Source: Antedon mediterranea (taxonomy: Eukaryota > Echinodermata > Crinoidea > Comatulida > Antedonidae). Taken from it: 64,000 nucleotides of DNA. The translations under genes and the position numbers were made by a program. Location: the NCBI RefSeq assembly GCF_964355755.1, contig NC_092676.1, forward strand, positions 6,244,288 through 6,308,287, read 5' to 3'. The notes beneath the pieces were generated by a model, which was given only the letters and a program-made list of their open reading frames with translations, was not told the origin of the DNA and did no database searches. Of the stretch, positions 20,219-32,155 are shown in pieces; position 1 is the stretch's first letter; each line of letters begins with the position of its first letter.

Positions 20219-20971
20219 CAGAACATTCAATAACAATAGGCCTATATTTACAATATCTTAAATATTAATATCTCTCTGAAATTATAAACTATATTAATCA
20301 ACTGCACAAAAGAATGCAGTAATGACGTCATGCAAAGCTAAAATACTTTTTATATATTTACAAGTTTTAAGAACCGCTATAATTGTCAAATAGAGGCAGT
20401 GATATAAAAAAAACATAATCTGTTATGATAAAACTTTAATTTATCTATGCACATACAAATATGGTTTTAGTCTCAATATTGAAATTATATATCACAGAAA
20501 AAAATTTTTTTATAGGAATTATTTGATGTGTATTGTATACAGTATAGATTGTTTTTATAATTATTTTGAATAGGTCGATAGGTCATATGAAAACAGTATT
20601 GAACTCAAATGTTTACAGCAGAACTCATATTAAAGGGACACACAACAAAGTGTATCCTTAATAGTAGTGTCTCCTGAATAGAGGTTAGCCGTAGTATTAA
20701 CTCATTTATACCGCTCGTTTCACAGGAATATGTCCCCTTAGGAAATGTGTCCCCTGAATAGGTATCAGAGGTATCTCTGTACACCAAACACAGTGCTTGC
20801 CACCCAACATGTTGTACTGTAGTATCACATGAAACATGTCTCTACAAAGTTGTTGTTTCCAACTTTACAGTTCAAATCTTCAGAACGTTTCTTGTGTGTT
20901 GAGAAATGTCATTCTCAATATAATACAATATCTATGATAAATTATTTTTTAATATGATGTTGTTACGCGCA

Positions 20972-23900
20972 CTATAACGAATCTGGACTCATCATTTGTA
21001 ATAATCTGTACGTGCCAACACCCACTTGCTTCGCTATGTCCGATATGTCCAGGCCCCATAACCGCATGTACTGAAGAAAATCCATTTCTTCTCCTAAACA
21101 ACAAAAATATTAAAGGTTAGATATTGATAGAGTGTAGGTGATTGACTAGATTTAAAAAAAAAATTATGATGTAATTCTACCGATTATGCCTACTTAGTAC
21201 ATTTTAGGATTCTCGTTTGCGTGACCCGATAACACAACTTTTTTCTCATTAGTAACAATTATCATATAAGATGTACTTCTGCTGAAAGACCGATTCTTGG
21301 AACATACACGGATAATGTGTTAATCGTTGTTCTCTTTGGAGGTGTAACTACTCTCAATGGAAACGATACATTCAAATAATAAAATATTCCAGGTCCTAAA
21401 GGTTCCACTATTACGACTCCGTCGTGGCTAAAGTCTTCCGACTCTCCCTTCTCCATTTATATATAACTCAAGTCTTGTAATCCATGTATAAAATAAATTT
21501 AACATTTTCTTAATGAAAATAAATAATTTCTCTTATATAATTTTAATTAAAATAAGTAATGTCTTTTTTGCATATACAAGCAATAATAATAATAATACAT
21601 GTTAAAATAAATTTGACCATTGTGCACGATTTGCTGCAGTTTCTCTTAGTTTTATTTCATAACCCACATGCTCCAGACGGATTACATACCTGTGTATCGA
21701 TTCTTAATTTTAGGACATGTTGGGTTGTTACAGTGAGGGCAATCAGCGTGATCTATCAGGTGATGTTGGCATCGTCTGCTGTTACGTGACACGCCCCCAG
21801 CTTTAGGATCATCACTAACCACGCCCTGGTTACCGCTCGTGTTCCTATTATTATTATTATTATTTCTGTTTTCGTTTCCTTTATTTCTGGACTTTCTTCG
21901 ACGATTATTTTTCGGTTGCCGCCTGGCTTCTGAAAACGATTAAAACATGTATATTATTTACCAGATTTCACGAACTCTGTTGTAATGTAATTTGTTCAGT
22001 ATGGAAATTCCGCTATACAGAGTCAAATGTTCTTCATAATATTCTTGGTTATAATAAATTAAATGTCACAGTTCTTGGGAATTGTAGGAATTAATTAATG
22101 TCTACATTTGATTGAAATACATTAAAGCTGTTAAGTTAATTGTGATAAAACATTGTTGAGTTTGTATAATATATAACATTTTGTTTCATTATGCACATTT
22201 TCAACAACGTTTTATAGAACATTAGAATAATTACACATATCAAAGAGGGTACCTATCACCTTAGATTATTTGGAAAGTGGGAACCAAGCTTTAAAAACAT
22301 TTTTTGGACCACGTTTGTTTTGTTGCGTTGTTGTATTAAAGTACTAACTTTATCCACTACACACATTATGTTAAAGGCTCGTACAGTAAAATAAGAAAAT
22401 ACCAACCCTTAAGTAAATGATGAAACAAAAATATAGAGAATGATTTAATGTATAAGTTTGTAAGAAGTATGTGTGGAAGAATGGTATATTATTAATAGTG
22501 TAAAAAGGACAAAAAGCAATGAATGCGACACAATTAAAATGTGGAAGTTCAATACAAAGGATGAAAATTATGTTAATATTATTAGTAAAAGTGATAAATA
22601 GCCTACTGAACACAAGTATAGATTCGGTAGTGAAGGGAGGGGATGATCGTGTGATAGAAAATCGAAAAGTGGATGACGTTGTTTTAGATTACCTGCACTC
22701 CTTTTCCATAGACTAAAAAACCCAGACTGTTTTGGGGGCTGTGTTTGTGTTGTGTTCGGAATTACGGTAGAATTGAGACTAACTGAAAATTGCAACAGTG
22801 TTAAAGTAAATTAACTAACTAAATTTGCAAAAGAAAAGCATGTCGATCTTCATTGTCGGCTCCTCGCGAAACTCCTAATGGCCAAGTCAGACAGCATCGT
22901 ACGATGCAGGCCCGACGAAACGTCCTGACTCGATCGTCGGCGCTGTCAAGAGTCGTCTTGAGATAGCGTAGAGCGTAGTTTTTAGGTCGTCGGGAGAACT
23001 TTAAACATGTTTAATTTTCTCCCGACAACACGACGCTGTCTGAGTTGACCTTGAAATGATCAATAGGCCTAAGATTATCATGGAAATCATGTACAGTACG
23101 TTGATTTGCTCATTCGGCCTCTTAAGTTTATCCGTTGGATTTTGCAATGGAAACACTCGCACAAGCGCTTTTGCACTATTTAAATGTTAGCGACTACTGT
23201 AATTACAAGTCTATAATAATTAACCAAATATTAGTAAGCATACAGTACACTGTGTTAGCCTACCTGTTGTGGTTTTACTGGTAGATGTTGACCGCTGACC
23301 GGAATTCCGATTACTTTCGGTACTTGATGCTAACCAGCATTTTAAAGAATGACGAAGGTAATTATTGCGCACCGCCATTTTTGTCCAGTCACTGGCAAAA
23401 AAAAAAATTAATTTTTCATTTGTGTAATTATACTGCAGTATAGCATACCTTTTACCAGCAATAATGCCGGTTTTCCCCTGTAATATGCCCTATATTACCG
23501 CTGTAACGCAAACAAGTAGCCAATCATCACAAGCGACGGATCATTTGAACTTTCATGTAGCGTGATAATGTGTGAAATTTCTTGTGTTGTTTTAAAACCA
23601 ACGAAAAAAAACCAATAAAAATACTAGGACTTACTTGCTCTCAAGAATCATGTGACCGTAACAACACGTGGCAAACACAGCTCTGCAGAAAAAAAGAAGT
23701 GAAATTGACGTACTTACGTTATTGTAAAAGTTAGAAGACATGGTCAGAGCTGGATTTATCAAACGTGCTTTAAGTAAAGCATTTGTTAATCCAATTATTT
23801 ATATTTCATTGGTGAATCTTGGATCTGTGAAAACTTACGATACATTTTTAAGCGATGCCCTAACTTCTTTGGCTGTTTTCTGCATGTAGTTCCACTCTTC

Positions 23901-26900
23901 AAGTTCTGTAGGCGGGATTAGACTAACTAGGTTGATTGTTAACTGAGCCTCGTCATACAGCCATTGTACGATGTATACGGGCGCTGGAAATAACAATATC
24001 AATATTGCACTTGTTAGTTTACAGTGCGTAGTTAGTAGTACTGTACAGTATCGAAATGTTCACTTTTCAACTACACTCCAAATTCACTTTGATATAATTA
24101 AACCGTTAAATCATTTTACCATTCGTAGTAAAAATGATCACCTCCACAACTTACGTGATGATTAAAACAATATTTTCTTCACACACACAATAATTATTGG
24201 CAAGAATTTAACAAATCTCGTCAAACGGATAACTTACTTCTTAGTGTTTGATAAATCCTAAATCCAAAGAAACATCTCCATTCATTTCCAACTCCATACA
24301 TGTCCAGGCAGGATGTTGGCACTGAACTACCCCAAAGCCTAAATAAATAACAAATTTAATATCAAGTATCATCCTTGCAATTGGTTAATTTTGTCGTGCG
24401 TGGTTTCCTCCAATTTCATATGAATATCGCGCGACGGAATCCCGCCTCCTGTAAAGTCTAAACTGCTCTACTCGGTCGTGCTACCAAATCGATCTAATAT
24501 CCCCTTAACGTGGCCTAGCATTTAATTCACGATGAAATGGTGATGCTAAATATCTACATTTAAACGATAATCGTACATACGTGACTCCTTTCGATATTGC
24601 TTCAGCAGGTTTACAGAATATTGAGCTATCGCATCTTGTCTCTTTCAGTTGTTCCATGTCCATAAACCACCCTGAATCAACCAATCCACGTAACTCCACG
24701 TTGCTCCCTACAGAGGTTAACCAATCACTAATACTATCCAAATTTAGCAACACTCCCGTTCCTCCAGCACTAGTGTAAACAGAGAATTGTACATCAAATA
24801 TACATTTATCATTAAAACTATGAAGTAGTTTGAAAGGATAACAAGCGTTTGTTTTACGTAGCCCTTTTGCCAAATTCTGTCAGGAAAAGTATAGGAAAAC
24901 AAATGCTTGCCAAACTCTGAGAGAAAAAGTATAGGAAAACAAATTCTTGCCAAACTCTGACAGAAAATGTATAGAAAACAAATGTTTAACCAAACACTGA
25001 CAGAAAAATATAGGAAAAATGTTTTGCTAAACTCTGACAGAAAAAGACAGTAGGAAAAACAATTTTGTCAAACTATGAAAAACAAGTATAGAAAAAAAGT
25101 TTGGCCAAAACCTTACAGAAAAAGCATAAGTAAACTGTTTTGCCAATATCGGACAGGAAAGGAATAGAATGTTTGCTAAACTCTGACAGAAAAAAGTATA
25201 AGAAAATAAATATTTTACCAAACCCTTACAGAAAAAGTATAGCAAAACTGTTTTGCCGACTCTGATAGAAAAAGGTATAAGAAAACTAATATTTTACCAA
25301 ACCCTTACTGAAAACGTATAGGAAAACTGTTTTTCCAACTCTGACAGAAAGTATTGGAAAACAAATTGTTTACCAAACACTGATAGAAAAAGTATAGGAA
25401 AACTGTTTTGCCAAACTCTGACAGAAAAAGTATTGGAAAACAAATGCTTTACCAAACACTGACAGAAAAAGCTCAGGAAAGATATTTTGCCAAACTCTTA
25501 AAGAAATAGTATAGGAAAAAATATGTTGTCCAAATTCATCTTTCCCTGTGGCATCGGGTGTTACGCGAGTGAACCAGAAACAGAAAACAGATTCGTTCAT
25601 GCACAAAAACAACACCTTACCTGCTTCCAGCAAGAACAAGTTGTTTTGCTCCTGAGAGACCGAGAGGTAAAAGTTCACGGAGCACTTCCTTTATTATCAA
25701 AGATCCCATAAATGAATAACCTACAAAAGGAATGATTGCAATTATTATGTTGATCTTTCATAATATTAAGTCATCAACAATCAATCATTACATGATGTAA
25801 GCCTATATATTTCATCAGTGTAGTACACATTCTTCGGTGATCAGGCTTCAACTGATCATGATCAAGTCAGTAAAGATATACCACCATAACGTGATCTTGT
25901 AAACCACGTCAAAGAAACATGACTTAATACATTAATATTAATAATAATAATTATTGATCTTTCACAATATTAATTAACAATCAATCATTACATGATGTAT
26001 ATTTCATTAGTGTTATTATTTAGGCCGGTACACATTTTTCGTTGATCAGGCTTTCACTGATCATGATCAAGTCAGTCAAGACTTACCACCATAACGTGGT
26101 CTAGTAGAGCACATCTTAGAAACGTGATTTAAATTAAAAATGAAATATAATCATGATTTGATTTAGTATTTCCAAGTCATTGAACCGTATTTCCCCAACT
26201 TTCATGCAACAGGCCTAGCATAAATAGATCTACGGTAACCGATTTTCTTTATCTGAAACTAATCAGGATAACTGATCTTACTTAACTTACCTGTTTCGGA
26301 CGTTAACTTAGTCCCACTCCAGACATCACTTGAACAGTACGGTATCATACTACAAGAAACACGATAAATAAATAAGAGATTAGTCAGTAATCTCAAAATC
26401 GTATTCTCAGAGATCAACTATATAGGTCTACTTTAATTTTTCATTTCATTTGGCCCACTGAATAAAATCTCTCATTGGAGAAGATTTAGAAAGGATTAAT
26501 CATTTAAAAAATTCGTTAAATAAAAATTAAATTGAAAATTACGGTAACGTACACAACATTTGCATTCCACCAAATAGGATTATTGACAGGATCAGCCGAT
26601 AAAATTCCAGAACCTGGATTAAAACAAAGTTGTAAATAATTAATGATTAATGTAACCCTGTGAGGTAACAAAAAATTCGAAATTGTACATTGTTGAATCA
26701 TCATTCAGAGTTTCTTGATAATTAAATTCCAATCAAATATATCTGTATTGAGATTGAGTTCGATGTTCACTAGGACGCAGCGAATTGACCAATCACAAGC
26801 GAAAGATCGCTTGTGATAGGAAAAACGTTGCGCTTACGTCGTTGCGTTGCGTCCAAGGTGGGAACCATCATGCTTAAAGCTTGGTTCCCACTAGAAAGTA

Positions 26901-29302
26901 ACGCAAGGACGTAAACGCAACGCAAGCGTTTTAACCAATGACAAGCGAAGTTATAGACAGTTAGCAATCACAAGCGAATAAGCCATCGCTTGTGATTGGT
27001 CAAGGCCTGACTCGTCATACACATGTGACGCTGAATGTGCCACACAATGTGTATGCTAGTGTTGTAGATAGGCATACAGACAGTACCGAATCGTTGCCAC
27101 TAGTATCCTAGACTTTCCCCAAGTTCATTGTCTTTTTATTTTTATTTGTTTTTATTTATTTTTGTCTGAAAATACCAAGCAAATATACGTATGAAACGCC
27201 ATATGTGCCAAAATATTTATCTTTTTACTAATATTAAGACAAAACTCCGTCTGGAACCCAGACTACTAGTATCCCTATGAGTAAGACCTAATTATCAACC
27301 ATGGTCTACGAATGTCCTTACCTTTCTGAGTTTGTGGCCAAAGCAATGACCCTGTAAGTCTTGGTGAATTTTCATTTCTCCAATTACAACTCGAACGATC
27401 GTAGCAATAAGTACCACCTTTGATAAACAACAAAATAACATATATTTTTTAATGGATTGTCAGCCAACGTGACGTGCATATATTTATATTTTAGTGGTTA
27501 TCTTCAGAATATTTATACCTTACCCTGTAGAAACACGAGCCATCGCCGACTCATCGGTGAATGACGTAGATAATACCTGTTTTGGTAGGAAAAAAATGTT
27601 TGCGTGTGTACAGTTAAAAAATAAAACAAAGAAATTTATGAATAAATAAGATAACATTTATTCTACTAAAAAAAAAAAATCTCATGAAAATATTTGTGAT
27701 ACGAAGAATGTATATTCGAAGGAATTCCTTACAATTTTCCGGTAGTAATACACAAATATTTCTTGATATAGGCCTACAATAAAACCTCTCTTAAGCGTGG
27801 TTCCCACTAGCGACGCAACACAAGGACGTAACGCAACGCAAGTGAATTGACCAATCACAAGCGATGGCTTATTCGCTTATGATTGCTAACTGTCTATAAC
27901 TTCGCTTGGCATTGGTTAAAACGCTTGCGATGCGTTTACGTCCTTGCGTTACGTTCTAGTGGGAACCAAGCTTTATGGGGACACGTTTTCTATCGGAAAT
28001 GTCTCCTTGGGACTTTCCCCTTGTTAAGGGTGTCACAAAAGGCTGTAACCAAAGTTTAAAGTTATATTAAGTTGTCTTATTTATTTTTACGATCTGAGTC
28101 AAATTGTATCCAAATAAAGAGCTAAACTCTTAATCCTATAGACATTAGCAAGGCAGACACCGTTATGGTGTTACACCAAGGATACGTTACAAAAGAATTG
28201 ACGGACAATTAGATTAATCCTTTAGCATTTCAATAGTCAGTGTCTTGATTTCAATTGAAAGTCATTTCCTATCCTTATATCCATTGTATACCGGGGGGTC
28301 TTTAAAAAGTGAGCAGCAATGAAGGAAATGTACAGGACTACAGTTAAGTGTCTACACTATACTATCAAACTACTTTGACCTAAAAAATTGTGATGTGCCC
28401 AGATATGGTAAAGATATGCCCAAATATGGTAGTGATATGACATCATCATGTGATATGGGCACATCACATTTTTTTTTGTGTCACAAACAGTTTGATAGTG
28501 TAGACAGAGCTTAATGCGGCCGGTTCTCCATCCTGGTACAGATATTTGGACAGTCAACATGAAGATCAGGATCATGTGTTAGGATTAGTGTTTAGTGATT
28601 AAGGCTGAACATGCTTTTGACTGTAAATGGGCTAGGTGCAAATATTGTCGATTCTCTAGATTTCCCTCCTCAACATACACAGTGAGCTATTATTAGGCAT
28701 AATTCATTAGGCCTACAATATACAGATGAAGGAGCTCGTAATATTTGAATGTTATAACGATCTACCTTGAGATGGTACGAGATATTTAATAGAATCACAA
28801 TAAATATTTAAAGGGAGGTTGAATGGAATGAAATAATGAAGTACTTTACATTATGATGACAAATTCTAAAAATAGGTGTAGACCTACTACAAACCTTGTC
28901 TCCAGAATTGGTTTTGGTAAACAAAATTTATCAGAACAAATTGCACGATGTTCAATGCAACATACTGTACTGTAATCTTTTCCCCATGAAACTATTATAA
29001 TAAATTTAATTTTCAACTCTGACGTCAGACTGGGACAGAAAAAATGTTTATAAAACTTACCCTGCAGATGACCCATCGTTACACGTTACAGACTGATTCT
29101 TTAACAATCGTAATTTCATTATAGGTAGCGCTAAGTTGACGTCACAACTCCTGAGAGAAAAGGCCAGTTTTTTCATGTCTTCCTTTTGGTTGTTGGTTAG
29201 GTTTAGAACATACTCTTTCTGTCCGCCAGATTCTGAAGTATATCCCGTCGTCTTAGCAATCAGTGGCGTACAGAAAACAAAGATAATAAATAGTATTTCC
29301 AT
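20972..29302 (-). CDS. NOTUM: Notum palmitoleoyl-protein carboxylesterase, 13 coding exons
   Basis: Secreted alpha/beta hydrolase that removes the palmitoleate from Wnt proteins and so switches off Wnt signalling. Exons (minus): 29302-29061, 27576-27524, 27417-27322, 26613-26553, 26349-26291, 25720-25621, 24769-24581, 24338-24238, 23983-23839, 23682-23635, 23391-23264, 21929-21690, 21093-20972. Every junction keeps frame, giving 527 residues (human about 496). The signal peptide is MEILFIIFVFCTPLIA. Motifs: [93 protein letters not shown]. The catalytic triad is intact: Ser204 in GSSAGG, Asp311 in LYDEAQ, His359 in CYGHMI. The C terminus keeps the cysteine-rich DHADCPHCNNPTCPKIK block. Odd: residues 387 to about 450 hold a basic, Asn-rich, low-complexity linker (a run of Asn codons) where human NOTUM is short. 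Confidence 0.96.
21262..21456 (-). CDS. coding-like ORF in last NOTUM intron, unrecognised
   Basis: 64 codons starting MEKGESEDFSHDGVVIVEPL and ending RIGLSAEVHLI, stop at 21262. Composition looks coding, unlike its surroundings, and it lies between the last two NOTUM exons. I find no convincing acceptor just upstream and no family match. It may be an alternative last exon, a decayed exon or chance. Low confidence. Confidence 0.22.
   Translation of the reverse strand: MEKGESEDFSHDGVVIVEPLGPGIFYYLNVSFPLRVVTPPKRTTINTLSVYVPRIGLSAEVHLI
24866..25528. repeat. ~40-bp tandem repeat in NOTUM intron, ~15 units
   Basis: Degenerate units built from GCCAAACTCTGACAGAAAAA and GTATAGGAAAACAAAT. They run almost from the end of the exon carrying SAGGTG to 100 bases short of the exon carrying [10 protein letters not shown], filling the intron that splits the codon of the catalytic serine. 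ORFs here are repeat artefacts. Confidence 0.88.
25750..26110. repeat. direct duplication, ~204-bp period, NOTUM intron
   Basis: Two diverged copies (about 25750 and 25954), each with TTGATCTTTCA, CAATCAATCATTACATGATG, AACTGATCATGATCAAGTCAG or its variant, and CCACCATAACGTG. TGATCATGATCA inside is palindromic. Confidence 0.7.
26763..26875. mobile_element. MITE family B, copy 2
   Basis: Shortened palindromic copy: GACGCAGCGAATTGACCAAT at left, GTTGCGTCCAAGGTGGGAAC at right. It lies in a NOTUM intron and abuts another copy. Confidence 0.6.
26876..27010. mobile_element. MITE family B, copy 3 (truncated)
   Basis: Begins AAGCTTGGTTCCCACTAG and continues with GTAACGCAAGGACGTAAACG and TTTTAACCAATGACAAGCG. 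The right end is lost. Head-to-tail with copy 2. Confidence 0.6.
27791..27974. mobile_element. MITE family B, copy 4 (full length)
   Basis: 184 bp with ends TTAAGCGTGGTTCCCACTAG and CTAGTGGGAACCAAGCTTTA, and nested inverted words (ACCAATCACAAGCGATGGC). This is the best full-length reference copy. It lies in the NOTUM intron between coding exons 1 and 2. Confidence 0.75.
28344..28514. mobile_element. MITE family A, copy 4
   Basis: Left end TTAAGTGTCTACACTA, right end TAGTGTAGACAGAGCTTAA, interior TGCCCAAATATGGTAGTGAT. TTAA borders both ends. In a NOTUM intron. Confidence 0.8.
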
Positions 29303-29494
29303 CTTATATCCAGAGAGGCCTAACGATGTACCGGTAATCTAGAAAAATAAAGTGTTCATTTAAAACACAGCCTGATTAGATGTTAACGATTTAAAAGTAG
29401 CATTAGTAAGACGATAATTATAGGCCCCTTAATACATTAGAAATAGTAAACATTGATATGTTTATTATTGTTTATCGTTAAAAAAAACATATTG

Positions 29495-29662
29495 ATTCAT
29501 GCAGTACGGTAGTAGATTAGACGTTTTATCACCTTTAAGAACCAATATACAAAAAGTTCCCTTGAAAAACAGAGTGTTCATGCAGTACGGTAGTAGATTA
29601 AGACGTTTAAGATATCACCTTCAGGAACCAATATACAAAAAGTTCCCCTGAAAAACAGAGTG
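29495..29662. repeat. 84-bp tandem duplication upstream of NOTUM ATG
   Basis: Two near-identical units: CATGCAGTACGGTAGTAGAT, then ACCAATATACAAAAAGTTCC and GAAAAACAGAGTGTT. It lies in the intron between 5' UTR exons. Confidence 0.85.
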
Positions 29663-29725
29663 TTGAATCCTCCCCTTCGTCGTTCGATCGATAAATGCTT
29701 TATCAATTACGTTGGATAGACTTAC

Positions 29726-29757
29726 CGTATAGAGAAGTATAAATGTCTTTGAAACAA
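29726..29757 (-). other. candidate NOTUM 5' UTR exon
   Basis: On the minus strand CTATTTAG precedes a 32-nt segment that ends CTCTATACG before GTAAGT, so it is bounded by a good acceptor and donor. The coding exon's own acceptor (TTTATTTTTCTAG) ends at 29340. A further donor (CAAAAG then GTAAGT) ends an upstream segment at 32155, near CpG-richer DNA (32440-32560) that is the likely promoter. Confidence 0.4.
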
Positions 29758-30589
29758 CTAAATAGAAGACAACGTTAACACTGTTTGTTCCACTTCAACC
29801 ACACTTTATTTGTTTGATCAATCTCTTTCTTTCGAGTCCTCTTTTCAACCAAAAAAATGGGCAGTCCAGTGTCGTTTATCCGAGAGGTTGTCGACCTATA
29901 TCGTACGCACAGATTTGATAAAAATTAAGGGAGATCGTAAGTATAGGCCCAAGGGAACCGGTAGCCGCCAGGAACAAAGTAAATTCATGGAACTAGTTCC
30001 AGACCCTTTTGAGTAAACACCACTTGAAGAGTAACACCTTAGGTGATGCACACACTTCAAAGACAAGCCGCTTCTGGAGTTGTAATCCCTTAAGTAGTCC
30101 TTTACCAATCTAACTATCTACAATTTATAAAACGTGTCGGTGACATGAAAGGATATTAAATTAAAACGATATATGAATATTCATTAGTCATAGATCCAGT
30201 AAAGCAAAACGTCTTATCAATGAAACTTATAAGAACTTGCAGAGGTCCAAATGTAAGTTATACCGTCGCGCGCGCAAGATTCATTAACTTACCACAAAAC
30301 ATCAATCACTGTATTTCGGCATGATAAAAGAATACTTTGATGGGCTACTCAAATTTACATTCCATCTGGATACTGGTTTTCAACAAGAATGGAAGTAAAT
30401 ATTTATTTATTTTGTTGTGTAGCCTCGAATCTGGTAAGTAATGAGGTCGCGTAGAAAGAGCAAATAACCATTTAATTAACAAAATTCAAAACAATGTTGT
30501 CTTAACACCGTTTGATTGTTACGGTTACGATTGTTGCGTAAGAAAAAGGCCTGGTAGTACGTGTACATTTTTTTATCCCCATTCTTTTT

Positions 30590-30679
30590 AGTCGCGTGCA
30601 AACTCGATTCTATAGCTCACTATGTCGGTCGATTGGTCTGTCCGTCGGTAAACACTAACTCAAATTTGCGCACGCGACT
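30590..30679. mobile_element. inverted-repeat element C, copy 1
   Basis: Starts AGTCGCGTGCAAACTCGATT, holds CTATAGCTCACTATGTCGGTC with GGTC-type repeats, and ends GCGCACGCGACT. Ends AGTCGCGT and ACGCGACT are inverted. Confidence 0.6.
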
Positions 30680-31189
30680 GCAGCCATGTATTTGACCTTG
30701 TAATTCTTGATTATGATGACGAAAGTAATAAAAGATCAAACTTCAAGTCCAATAACGAACTAAACAATGACCACTAAATGCCAATATTAACATATCAACA
30801 AAAAGAAAACCGAGGAAGTGGAGATCATAAAAAGCAATTATTACTTGAAAGATTTTAAATGAATTGCAACTTTCACAGTCTTGTTGGGTTTTATCCCTGA
30901 TATCATCCTATCAATCCCTCCGCCCTGTGTCGTAACGAGAGAACATGTACTTTGAGCCTTGCCCTGGTAGGCCTACACATCAGTGTGTTTTGATGGACTT
31001 TAATTACAATTAATTGCGATGAAAAGATATCATAGTAGGGCTAGACTTTTGCGTAGTACGTTTACAAGAATGGACGAATATATAGGCCTAAGCAGTAAAC
31101 CTAACAATTCGATGGGTATCTTCTCGTTTAAATTATGCACTGAATGAATATATTATTGAGCGTTTATGCAAGCACTGCTTTACGTTTTT

Positions 31190-31283
31190 AGTCGCGTATA
31201 AGCGCGACTCTATAGCTCACTATTTCGGTCGGTTGGTCGGTCGGTCGGTCGGTAAACACTAACTCAAATTTGCGCACGCGACT
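31190..31283. mobile_element. inverted-repeat element C, copy 2
   Basis: As copy 1, with a longer GGTC run. Left AGTCGCGTATAAGCGCGACT, right TTTGCGCACGCGACT. Confidence 0.6.
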
Positions 31284-32155
31284 GCAGCCATGTATGTATA
31301 GGCCTTGTTTTAAATAATTTCGTTTCTATTGAATTTGTTTTTCAAATGCAATGAAATTGTTTAATAATGAAACATGCTCTCAGACGGCTAAACACGAAGG
31401 GCATTTTTGAATAAAATTCCTTAATTTAACTTCGTGTAGAGTCAACATGATCGAGTCTGTAAATTACTTGCATGAATTTAATGTAGCATGACAGGGCCCA
31501 GGCATTGTGATCCCAGTACACCCTGATTACGAAGCCTAAACGGTCCAGGAGGGCCAGATTGTACTATAAAAGTCTCCAAATACTTTTAGAATTTACCGTA
31601 CCAGGAGAGTTACTATAAAAAGATGTTAACATTTTAAAATTATATGAACTGTTAGGTAAAATTAGTGAAAACAGAAATAGCCGGGATATAAAACATTACA
31701 ATCATTTACGTACACTTTTTATTTTTTTATTATTCTTTGTATTGTATTAAAATAATTGAATTAAGTCAGTTAATCGTTTTATTAATAGTAGATTAAATGT
31801 AGGCCTTTTGCTCTACAATAAACAACAAAACAACAAATAATTACGTATTTGACGGAATTTATTGTTTCGAATATTTCGGAGCATTACAAAAACGAAAACT
31901 GAAGAACATAGATTGATTTTAACACGAGTTGAGCAAAAAAAATTGTTTACGTATAGGGAAATGTGTATATGTATCTATGATATGTTTGACCATGGAGATA
32001 AAAAATAATGTTTTAAACTTCATGGTTTGACTATCAATATGTATTTGGTCCGAAATTAATTTCGCAGAAACGAAAAAAAGAGATAATTTAAGAACAAGTA
32101 AACAAACATTAAAGAAAAGTATAGGTCTATAAGGAAAAAAGAAAATCCACTTACC

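Larger units (their letters stand above)
29760..32150. other. probable NOTUM 5' intron, no gene seen
   Basis: AT-rich DNA with two repeat C copies (30590-30679 and 31190-31283) and no coding exon I can support. An ORF at 29810-30016 has no domain or codon signal. Confidence 0.5.

Noticed and set aside
29810-30108. Overlapping plus and minus ORFs of about 70 codons
   Set aside because: They overlap each other on opposite strands, lie in a probable NOTUM 5' intron and show no motif.
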